DNA of 36,662 bases. It comes from Candidatus Hydrogenedens terephthalaticus JGI OTU-1 (GTDB lineage: Bacteria; Hydrogenedentota; Hydrogenedentia; Hydrogenedentales; Hydrogenedentaceae). A program made the translations under genes and the position numbers. Under the pieces are notes generated by a model that made no database searches, was not told the DNA's origin, and saw only the letters and a list, made by a program, of their open reading frames with translations. The first letter of the stretch is position 1. The number at the start of each line of letters is the position of its first letter. Shown here piece after piece: positions 24,569 through 31,337 of this stretch. The stretch lies in assembly GCA_000493945.1 (NCBI GenBank), contig AWNW01000011.1:1-36662 (forward strand), in the 5' to 3' direction.

Positions 24569-24847
24569 TTATTTTGTATCTTTTTCCCAGATTTTATCTT
24601 TTTCTTTTTGTCGTTCTTCTTCTAATTTCTGAATTTCGTTACTCATTTCTGCCTTTATCATTTCCAATTCTTCGTAGGATGATGCACTATTTAATCGTGA
24701 TTCGAACGATATTTTTACTTCGGCAATTTTTGAATCGTATTTGCGGTTAATCTCCGCAATCTTTTCCTTTTGTTCCGGGGTCAACTTTTTAACTTCCCCG
24801 CTCATTTTGTTTAATCTTTCCATGGCTAATTCGTAAGCACTTTTCAT
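24569..24847 (-). CDS. Small coiled-coil protein
   Basis: The 92-aa product is almost entirely predicted helical and highly charged (Glu/Lys), with heptad-like spacing from about residue 20 to 90 ('LTPEQKEKIAEINRKYDSKI' and 'MIKAEMSNEIQKLEEERQKE'). It has no signal or membrane segment, so it is cytoplasmic. The ribosome site (AAGGAGGG) is one of the strongest in the window, supporting a real gene. It starts 12 nt after the stop of the preceding gene and is likely co-translated. Family not recognised. Confidence 0.75.
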   Translation of the reverse strand: MKSAYELAMERLNKMSGEVKKLTPEQKEKIAEINRKYDSKIAEVKISFESRLNSASSYEELEMIKAEMSNEIQKLEEERQKEKDKIWEKDTK

Positions 24848-24859
24848 AGTATTCCCTCC

Positions 24860-25366
24860 TTAAAAAGAGAATTCATCATCGAGTATTGAGGTAATAAATC
24901 TTTCTATTGAAATGGGATAATAACGGCTATCGGGTGTAATAAAGATACCTGTGGTGATGTCTTCTTTCCGTTCTAATTCATCCAGACTATTGGATAAAGC
25001 CGTGTCAATATTTTCATCCAGATGTTTGATTTCCAAAAATTCAGATTTGCATTCTACGGGTCGGTCGGGAAAACCTAAAAAACCGAATATGCGACCTGCA
25101 ATTTCAACATTGACATTGTCTTCACCAAACAGGTCGCTATATTTCGTTTTGTAGTAAGAGGGTGTTATGACAAATTGGGGAGAGACATGAATTTTTCCGC
25201 GAACACATAAAGAACCGTAACGGGATTCCAATGCATCACCGATACAAATATAGGGCAATTCATGATAACCTTTAATAATCCCATAACGGGGTTTTTTAAT
25301 AATCACTGTCTCTGCAAAGATTCGATACATTTCTTCTCGATTTAATGTCATGATACTTTCCACCAT
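24860..25366 (-). CDS. Conserved hypothetical cytoplasmic protein
   Basis: A soluble 168-aa product with no signal peptide. Readable parts are 'RYGIIKGYHELPYICIGDAL', 'KIHVSPQFVITPSYY', 'IAGRIFGFLGFPDRPVECKS' and an acidic C-terminus. I recognise no domain. The first ATG (25366) lacks a ribosome site; the in-frame ATG at 25351 has GTGGAAAG upstream and may be the true start (163 aa). It is 12 nt before the coiled-coil gene, so a functional pair is plausible. Confidence 0.65.
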   Translation of the reverse strand: MVESIMTLNREEMYRIFAETVIIKKPRYGIIKGYHELPYICIGDALESRYGSLCVRGKIHVSPQFVITPSYYKTKYSDLFGEDNVNVEIAGRIFGFLGFPDRPVECKSEFLEIKHLDENIDTALSNSLDELERKEDITTGIFITPDSRYYPISIERFITSILDDEFSF

Positions 25367-25429
25367 ATAGGTTTGTGAAAGCGTTTTCTATTGTCTAATA
25401 TTATAACGCTTGCAGGCTCTGAATTTCTC

Positions 25430-25876
25430 TTAATCACTACCTTTATTTACAGGCATACGGCTATAAGATACAATTTCTACAGAACCTTTCCATTTATTGT
25501 AATGATATAGAACCGAGAGTAAATCACCCGTATTGATATGAGAGCAAAATTCATTTTCCAGAGGAATTTCCTTCTGTATTTTCCGTCCGTTATACAAAGA
25601 AAATTCAATGGTAATCTGACACCCTATTGTATCTGAAGTTGAAGTGACCTTTTTTTGTTCCCCTATATTCGTTTTGCTAATAACCATCCCTTCCGTATAG
25701 GTAAGTTTTTTTTCGGAATTTTGCTGGTTCAGAAAAAGTCCTGAAAAAAAGAAAAGAGATATGCAGAGGAAAAGTAAAAAAAAGAAAACATTCCTTTTTT
25801 TATAGAGGTGAAGTCCTGTTACCTGATAAAGCACCTTTCTTTCTATGTAATCCGATTTTTTATACTTTATACCCAT
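25430..25876 (-). CDS. Membrane protein resembling DUF3592
   Basis: The 148-aa product has a basic N-terminal segment, one strong membrane helix (about residues 30-50), and an extracytoplasmic part. In that part 'EGMVISKTN', 'ITIEFSLYNGRKIQ' and 'GDLLSVLYHYNKW' follow the pattern of DUF3592 (G-x-V, a strand with 'dG', and 'Gd.v.V.Y.p.np'). Function unknown. It is 33 nt downstream of the GH15-like gene, with no clear ribosome site. Confidence 0.6.
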   Translation of the reverse strand: MGIKYKKSDYIERKVLYQVTGLHLYKKRNVFFFLLFLCISLFFFSGLFLNQQNSEKKLTYTEGMVISKTNIGEQKKVTSTSDTIGCQITIEFSLYNGRKIQKEIPLENEFCSHINTGDLLSVLYHYNKWKGSVEIVSYSRMPVNKGSD

Positions 25877-25909
25877 AAATAACTTTTTTATTAGGGTTTA
25901 TTATTGTAG

Positions 25910-27700
25910 TCATTTTATATCTTTTAGAGGCGATATATTCCCATTATACTTTACATGTAATTGCCAGAGAATATTGTTTTCCGTGAAGAATTTTTTCCAA
26001 TCGGGGAGGTCTGTATCTGATACAAATTCCAGAGGTTCTTTATTTAATATTGCAAGTCGGATATAGGTTTGTAGTTCCTTATCTCTTGTTTCCCAGAGTT
26101 CTGGAACGGGTTCATATATCATTCTTGCCAGTTGAATGCCTTTTTGTATACCTATAAGTGTTTGTATAAGAAGATTGGCTGTTTGCATATCCCGATTGAA
26201 TGCTTCTGTAAAAGAAGGGGCAGGAGGTAAATCGCCGGGGATTTTCCAGAGGCAGAGGTTATTTATACTCCATGTAAGCACATCCCATTTTTCACTTAAA
26301 AAGTCTTTTTTCTCTGTAAAACTCATATTGTTTGTTATTGCGTATACCATAGAAATGAAATAAGCAGACTGTGATATGTCCATCCAATAATCCGGACATG
26401 CAGGATTTCCATCGGGATAAACCCACAATGGGAAAGATTGTTTTGCCGAAAGTTTTCGTTCTTTACCAATCCGATACCAGAAAGAAATGAGTTGTTTTGA
26501 GGAATCGAACATGTTCATGTTGTTCATAGATTGGATTAGAGAGAAACAGTTCTGTAATGAAATTCGGTTGCCCCAGATAGGGTCATAAGGGTTAGTTAAT
26601 ATGGCATCGGTTGTGGGTTCGGTGCATAAGGCAATTTGTAACCAGTTGTTTGCAAAATTTTCTTTTATGTCTTTCTTTGCTGTTTCCCATTTAGATTTCC
26701 AGTGAGCGAATAACTCTTCCTTTGCCTGATTGTAGTTGGTCGTTTTTATCCATTGAATTAATTCTTCCATTTCAGAATAATTATGGGCGAAGATATAGAA
26801 AAGGGTTACTTCTTTTGTGTTCTCAGTTGTTTCTATGGGTTGAGCAATTAAGGAGGAACAGTAATCATCAAATATATGTGGAGTTGTTGGGAAGTTTTGA
26901 TTTGTAATATAAGACAGGTCATTTTTGGATAAAGGATAGTTTCGTATATTTACTCCTTTAATGGGGTTCGTAGAGCAAATTCCGATATATACTCCTTCTT
27001 CAAATTTTCGCCAGAATTTTTGTGATATACTGGAAGAAGCCTTTATCTGCTCAAGTCTGTATAAATCGGAATTCCCTGATTTATAGGGGCGGAAATATAT
27101 CAGTGCTTGTAATGTCGTATCCCAAAATACACAAAAATCTTTTTGAAAATTTGTGGGGTTAATCAGAAAAGCATTTTCGATAATAGGTGGAGATTTAGGA
27201 GAAATATTTTGATACGATATGAAATTTTCTACTATATCTTTTTGTGGGTTTTTGTTAAAACTAAAATGAACACAAATTACATCTCTGGAAGGGTGAACAA
27301 ATATTTCTTGTTTCCATGCTATTTCATTATTTTTTCCCATTCCTTCAAATTCGATAAAAGGAATTTCTGGTGTTGCATATTTCCCTTTAATGCTTGAATT
27401 GTTTGGTTCTGTGAGGGTGTAGATAGAATTCTGAATTTGCAACATATATATAGTAGGTTCTATGAAAAATATTTTATCTTCTTTTTGTTGCCTGGAACTA
27501 TAAAACGCTCCGAAATGATTGCTTCCCCCAATTCCTTTCCATCGTGTAAAAGAAATATTTCCGTTGGCTGTTAGTCCAACAAGCATATTCCCGTTGCCCG
27601 TCAGAAATTGAGTATCTTTTTCTGAAAGTTCAGGGTATATGGGCATTTGGATTATTACAAGAATAAGCAAAGTATAGGGGTAATATTTTTTACTTTTCAT
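25910..27700 (-). CDS. GH15 (glucoamylase)-like secreted protein, probably non-catalytic
   Basis: A product of about 596 aa with an N-terminal signal. The beginning 'FLTGNGNMLVGLTANGNISF...GIGGSNHFG' matches the N-terminal beta-sandwich start of bacterial GH15-type (alpha/alpha)6-barrel proteins. Later 'FAHWKSKWETAK' and 'LISFWYRIGKERKLSAKQSFPLWVYPDG' follow the barrel pattern. Where GH15 enzymes have 'DLWE', with the catalytic acid Glu, this protein has 'LCLWK' (near residue 490), so activity is doubtful. The ATG at 27700 is preferred to the GTG at 27715 because GGGGAT precedes it; it overlaps the end of the upstream gene by 11 nt. The family call is tentative. Confidence 0.55.
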   Translation of the reverse strand: MKSKKYYPYTLLILVIIQMPIYPELSEKDTQFLTGNGNMLVGLTANGNISFTRWKGIGGSNHFGAFYSSRQQKEDKIFFIEPTIYMLQIQNSIYTLTEPNNSSIKGKYATPEIPFIEFEGMGKNNEIAWKQEIFVHPSRDVICVHFSFNKNPQKDIVENFISYQNISPKSPPIIENAFLINPTNFQKDFCVFWDTTLQALIYFRPYKSGNSDLYRLEQIKASSSISQKFWRKFEEGVYIGICSTNPIKGVNIRNYPLSKNDLSYITNQNFPTTPHIFDDYCSSLIAQPIETTENTKEVTLFYIFAHNYSEMEELIQWIKTTNYNQAKEELFAHWKSKWETAKKDIKENFANNWLQIALCTEPTTDAILTNPYDPIWGNRISLQNCFSLIQSMNNMNMFDSSKQLISFWYRIGKERKLSAKQSFPLWVYPDGNPACPDYWMDISQSAYFISMVYAITNNMSFTEKKDFLSEKWDVLTWSINNLCLWKIPGDLPPAPSFTEAFNRDMQTANLLIQTLIGIQKGIQLARMIYEPVPELWETRDKELQTYIRLAILNKEPLEFVSDTDLPDWKKFFTENNILWQLHVKYNGNISPLKDIK

Positions 27701-29078
27701 TGACAAATCCCCCACGAATACAGAAATAAGTTTTCTGGTTATTCTCTGAAGGGAGAAGCGTCAGATTAAGAGTCCCCATTTCTTTGAAGAACTGTTTCCA
27801 CGGGGAATAAAGCCCTGACATATCTCTTTCATTAATACCGTTTAGCAGTTCCTGTTTCGTGCACCAGAGGAGAATTTTTTCTATATCCTCGCTAACTTGT
27901 GCAAAGTTGATATTGAGTATGGGGTTTGTTTTTAAATCACTTTTATTTTCATGAAGCAAGGTTGTTATTTCCGCCATAAGAGGTTCCTGAGAGCAAATAA
28001 TCCAACCTTTATTATAATAGACCAGAGAAAGACAAAGGGCATTGTTCCATATAGGCACTATGTATCCCTCAAAGGAGTTCCATTGGTGTAGATAGTATTG
28101 CAAATCTAAATCAAGTTCGGAGAACAGTTGCGTAATGTCACTACTTTCATAAGGGAACCAGAAGCCGAAAACAGGAATTGGATTAGAAAAATTATCTGAT
28201 ATTCCGGAATAAAAAAAGGCACTTTTATTGAGTAGTCCCTTGTCTATAAATTGTGAATATAGTTTTTCAAGATAAGTATCCTTAAAGGATAATAGCCATA
28301 TCAGGATGGGGTATAGGGTTTTTTGTGGTATCAATGAAGAAAAGGTATTTTTTAATGAGGTGTCTGATAATATATCTGTTAAAGGGCTATATAAAAGGGC
28401 AGAGGAAAGGTTTGAATTGAAAAAATCCGAAAAAGAAACGATGTCGTCATAGGTTATTTTATTAGAAGCGATTTTTCCCTCTATATAAAAATTATTTTCT
28501 GCATGAATAGAAAAGGATGCTTTAAGATTTTTACCTAATTCTATGTAAGCCGTATCATTGTTTGTATTTGAAGGTATGTTGGAGAAAGGGACGACCTGAC
28601 TTAAAACAGTATCTTTGTTACTAATTAGAAGTTCATTCCCTTTCCAGAGGTAATAATATTCTCCGCCGTAAATAATATTGTTTGATACTTTCCATGAAGG
28701 TAAAAGAAATAGGCGAAATAAGCGAGACGGTTTAATAGATACCAGATAATCCCCTTGTTCGTTCCAACTGATAAGTAAAGGTTTTCCTACCCATAGATAC
28801 CAGCGGAATGGAGTAGGTCTTATACCCCATTTTTTTCGGAAAGATAGTTCTATTTCATATAAGTATTCGAAGAGATATTTAGTTGCAGAACTGCTTATTT
28901 GTTGCTTCTTTACAGAACTCCAGAAGGAGGGAAAATCAGGAAAATATACAGATAGATTTGTGTCTTGAATTATATAACCACGGAAACCCTGTTCAGGAAT
29001 TAAAAAAAAGATAAATCCTGTAATACAAAAAGATAAGAAAAAAATGAATATTAAAAACTTTTTACATTTTATTTTCAT
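27690..29078 (-). CDS. Membrane-anchored hypothetical protein
   Basis: The 462-aa product has one N-terminal membrane helix (about residues 7-28) and a large extracytoplasmic part rich in aromatic residues and Ser/Asn. Phrases such as 'TNLSVYFPDFPSFWSSVKK' and the repeated long beta/alpha pattern are reminiscent of DUF3352-type proteins, but the match is not secure. It is the first gene of a minus-strand run and overlaps the GH15-like gene by 11 nt, so the two are probably translationally coupled. The intergenic region upstream (29079-29314) is AT-rich and shared with flgM on the other strand. Confidence 0.55.
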   Translation of the reverse strand: MKIKCKKFLIFIFFLSFCITGFIFFLIPEQGFRGYIIQDTNLSVYFPDFPSFWSSVKKQQISSSATKYLFEYLYEIELSFRKKWGIRPTPFRWYLWVGKPLLISWNEQGDYLVSIKPSRLFRLFLLPSWKVSNNIIYGGEYYYLWKGNELLISNKDTVLSQVVPFSNIPSNTNNDTAYIELGKNLKASFSIHAENNFYIEGKIASNKITYDDIVSFSDFFNSNLSSALLYSPLTDILSDTSLKNTFSSLIPQKTLYPILIWLLSFKDTYLEKLYSQFIDKGLLNKSAFFYSGISDNFSNPIPVFGFWFPYESSDITQLFSELDLDLQYYLHQWNSFEGYIVPIWNNALCLSLVYYNKGWIICSQEPLMAEITTLLHENKSDLKTNPILNINFAQVSEDIEKILLWCTKQELLNGINERDMSGLYSPWKQFFKEMGTLNLTLLPSENNQKTYFCIRGGFVNEK

Positions 29079-29125
29079 TTTATTTTTTTACTGACATTAA
29101 AGTTTAATTGAGTTTGAGCGTTTGT

Positions 29126-29131
29126 TATAAT
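29126..29131 (+). promoter_or_regulatory. Candidate extended -10 promoter upstream of flgM
   Basis: TGT-TATAAT is a perfect -10 with the TGn extension; no good -35 is visible. It would leave a leader of about 175 nt before flgM. I saw no clear sigma-28 motif. Confidence 0.3.
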
Positions 29132-29314
29132 AAAGCATATCTTATCGCTAAAAGAAAAGCAGTAGAGCAGTTTATAGGTATGTTTTATATAAGTAATTAT
29201 ATAACAATAGGTTATATTTTTGTAAAAAATATAGATTTAAATTAAAGAAAAAGTTTATTTTGCCGATAAGATATATGTAAAATAAAATATGATATATATT
29301 TGGAGGAAAGTTAA

Positions 29315-29635
29315 ATGGTTGGAATACAAAGTGTCGGTGGGATACCGGAACCGGTCCCTGAGAAACCGACGAAAGTAAAAAGCGACCGCGATAGTGGTGT
29401 GAAAGATATACGAGGCTCCGGAAAGGTAAATCCCCCGAAAGAAGACCAGGTAATTATCAGTTCCGAAGCACAAGCGGCAGCAGAATTATCGCGGTTGATA
29501 CAACTCAGTAAAGAACAGGAAGCAGTTCGCCCTGAAAAAGTGGAAGAAGCAAAACAACATTTGGAACGGGGGGACTATAAAAAACCGGAAGTTGTTCAAA
29601 AAATAGCAGAGAGAATTTTGAAAATATTAACCTAA
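29315..29635 (+). CDS. flgM: FlgM-like anti-sigma-28 factor
   Basis: FlgM binds and inhibits the flagellar sigma factor FliA (sigma-28) until the hook is finished. The 106-aa product keeps the C-terminal FlgM signature: 'QVIISSEAQAAAEL' (about 45-58), then 'VRPEKVEEAKQHLERGDYKK' (about 71-90) and 'VVQKIAERIL'. The N-terminal 40 residues are Pro/Lys/Asp-rich and disordered-looking, as expected for a protein exported by the flagellar apparatus. GGAGG lies 8-9 nt before the ATG. It is monocistronic and closed by a terminator; no other flagellar gene is in the window. Confidence 0.85.
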   Translation: MVGIQSVGGIPEPVPEKPTKVKSDRDSGVKDIRGSGKVNPPKEDQVIISSEAQAAAELSRLIQLSKEQEAVRPEKVEEAKQHLERGDYKKPEVVQKIAERILKILT

Positions 29636-29658
29636 AATATACTTAACTTGCCATTTCC

Positions 29659-29696
29659 AACGGCGTATGTTGAAAAACATACGCCGTTTGTTTTTT
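29659..29696 (+). terminator. Rho-independent terminator after flgM
   Basis: Perfect 13-bp stem AACGGCGTATGTT / AACATACGCCGTT closed by a GAAA tetraloop, followed by TGTTTTTT. Confidence 0.95.
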
Positions 29697-29719
29697 AAAG
29701 AATTTACGGAAACAATATG

Positions 29720-29748
29720 TGGACAAAAATCGTTTTACATGATAGAAT
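29720..29748 (+). promoter_or_regulatory. Sigma-70-type promoter of the lipoprotein gene
   Basis: TGGACA, a 17-bp spacer and TAGAAT, each one base from consensus. The start would be near 29755, about 20 nt before the ATG, with AAAGGA between. Confidence 0.65.
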
Positions 29749-29775
29749 AAAGCAAAGAAAGAAAAGGAATATTTT

Positions 29776-30510
29776 ATGAGATTATTTATTATTTTTATAT
29801 GTTTTGTTCCGATTATTCTTTCGAGTTGTGGAGTAGAATTGCTAACAACAACAGCTATTCAAGGTGAATTACAGGCACAACAACTAAAAAGCATGCAGAG
29901 ACAGGTTCAGGGTATTGCTGACCAAACAGGCAAAATAAACTTAGAACGGGCTATTCAAACATTTCGGGCAGAAAATGGCAGGTATCCGTCATCGCTCAAT
30001 GAATTAGTTCCTCAATATTTACCTTCATTGCCTTCTCCCTCCGGGGATAGTGCTTATAGTTTCGACCCGATAACAGGCCAGGTAATCACAGTTCCGTCAA
30101 GTATTCCATCTGAGGATATCCGCAAGATGGAGCAGGTAAAATATGCCATTGTTCAATATGCACAAGCAACGGGTTACTATCCAGCGACATTGGATAGTCT
30201 CTATCCTACCTATTTAAGTTTTGTTCCACGAACAAGTGATGGACAAGCCTTTATCTACAATGCACAAACAGGGGGTGTTTCTCATCCGTTGTTTGCAGGA
30301 GCACAAACGCCACAAACAACTACTCCCGCAACACCAGTGGGGTCATATCCTATGAATTCTGTTACAGGAGGGATGGCTGTTCAACAGCAATTAAATAGTA
30401 TGACAAACTCCTCAGGTGCGGTAGGTTCATATTCTCGCCAGAGTGTTCAAAATGTTCAGAATGACTATTCTAACAAACAAAATAAGGTTATGGATGATTT
30501 GGGATTATAA
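29776..30510 (+). CDS. Lipoprotein with two GspG-like repeat modules
   Basis: The 244-aa product has a lipoprotein signal with lipobox L-S-S-C (Cys18). After a helical stretch come two similar modules: 'ENGRYPSSLNELVPQYLPSL' with 'YSFDPITGQV' (about 65-105), and 'ATGYYPATLDSLYPTYLSFV' with 'FIYNAQTGGV' (about 133-172). These match the C-terminal part of type II secretion major pseudopilins (GspG: 'GrYPt...Lv..yl..lP.DPwG..y.y'). The pilin-type leader is absent, so this is not a pilin. The tail is Gln/Ser/Asn-rich. It has its own promoter upstream and ends convergently with the phosphoesterase. Role unknown. Confidence 0.75.
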   Translation: MRLFIIFICFVPIILSSCGVELLTTTAIQGELQAQQLKSMQRQVQGIADQTGKINLERAIQTFRAENGRYPSSLNELVPQYLPSLPSPSGDSAYSFDPITGQVITVPSSIPSEDIRKMEQVKYAIVQYAQATGYYPATLDSLYPTYLSFVPRTSDGQAFIYNAQTGGVSHPLFAGAQTPQTTTPATPVGSYPMNSVTGGMAVQQQLNSMTNSSGAVGSYSRQSVQNVQNDYSNKQNKVMDDLGL

Positions 30511-30514
30511 GAGG

Positions 30515-30540
30515 TTCAGAGAAAAATTTCTTTTCTGAAA
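30515..30540. terminator. Possible bidirectional terminator between convergent genes
   Basis: The imperfect inverted repeat TTCAGA...TCTGAA, with an A/T-rich interior, lies in the 48-bp gap between the convergent lipoprotein and phosphoesterase genes. Weak. Confidence 0.3.
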
Positions 30541-30558
30541 ATGTGTTTGGTGAGGAAT

Positions 30559-31272
30559 TTATAAAACTAATGTGCGCAGGATACGAAGTTTCATTCCTTT
30601 ATAAGCGGTTCCTGTATTATGAAATGTAATGCCTTTATAGCGGAAGTTTCTCAGGGGAACATGTGTATGTCCAAAATATACCTCACTAATACCCGCATCG
30701 GTTCCAAGTTCCAATTCATTTAAGTACCAGAGTAAATTTCGGGCAGTTCTTCGATGACGGAAGTAAATATGAGATATAGCCACATGTGTCCTCATACTTA
30801 CCGCCACATCATAAATCTGATTAACGAAAGAATTTTTCCGTAATGGTTTGCGTTCCCAGCGGTTTCGATATTTTGTCAGCTGACTATGGCTCATTTTGCG
30901 AATAGAGACATCGCCATGGAGGAAGACAATTTTACCTACTCTCAGGTAATAGGGATGCCATGAAAAATTAGGGACATCTTTTTCCAATTTACTTAATAGT
31001 TGGCAGAATTCACGGCGATGGTCATGATTACCCAGATTGAGATGAATATGACAATGGGGATATTTTTCTGCGAGTGTTTTTAAGAAATCAATGGCTTTCT
31101 GGAAGACTTGTTCGTTAGATTTTTCTTCGACCCAGTGGAAATCAAAGGTATCTCCATTAAAAACAAATATATCGGAAGATTGTATGGCTTCATCTACCGC
31201 ATATAACTTGGTTTCCCAGTTAGAGCGAGAACAAAATATATGTAAATCCGAAACGACGGAAATTCTTTTCAT
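30559..31272 (-). CDS. Calcineurin-like metallophosphoesterase (LpxH-like size)
   Basis: The 237-aa cytoplasmic product has the complete di-metal phosphoesterase set: 'SDLHI' (D9/H11), 'GDTFDF' (about 40), 'GNHDHR' (about 81-86), 'FLHGD' (about 118) and 'GHTHVP' (about 202-207). Length and the DxH, GDxxD, GNHD order are like UDP-2,3-diacylglucosamine hydrolase LpxH, but the characteristic LpxH context is absent, so the substrate stays open. There is no Shine-Dalgarno at the ATG. It is divergent from the FG-GAP lipoprotein gene with a 65-bp AT-rich gap that must hold both promoters. Confidence 0.88.
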   Translation of the reverse strand: MKRISVVSDLHIFCSRSNWETKLYAVDEAIQSSDIFVFNGDTFDFHWVEEKSNEQVFQKAIDFLKTLAEKYPHCHIHLNLGNHDHRREFCQLLSKLEKDVPNFSWHPYYLRVGKIVFLHGDVSIRKMSHSQLTKYRNRWERKPLRKNSFVNQIYDVAVSMRTHVAISHIYFRHRRTARNLLWYLNELELGTDAGISEVYFGHTHVPLRNFRYKGITFHNTGTAYKGMKLRILRTLVL

Positions 31273-31337
31273 GGAAGATATACTTTTCTGTATGATATAT
31301 ATGATATATTTTCTATAATATATTCAGAAGGTTCACT

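Noticed and set aside
30559..31272. Calling the phosphoesterase lpxH
   Set aside because: Only general metallophosphoesterase motifs are certain; no lipid A gene is adjacent.
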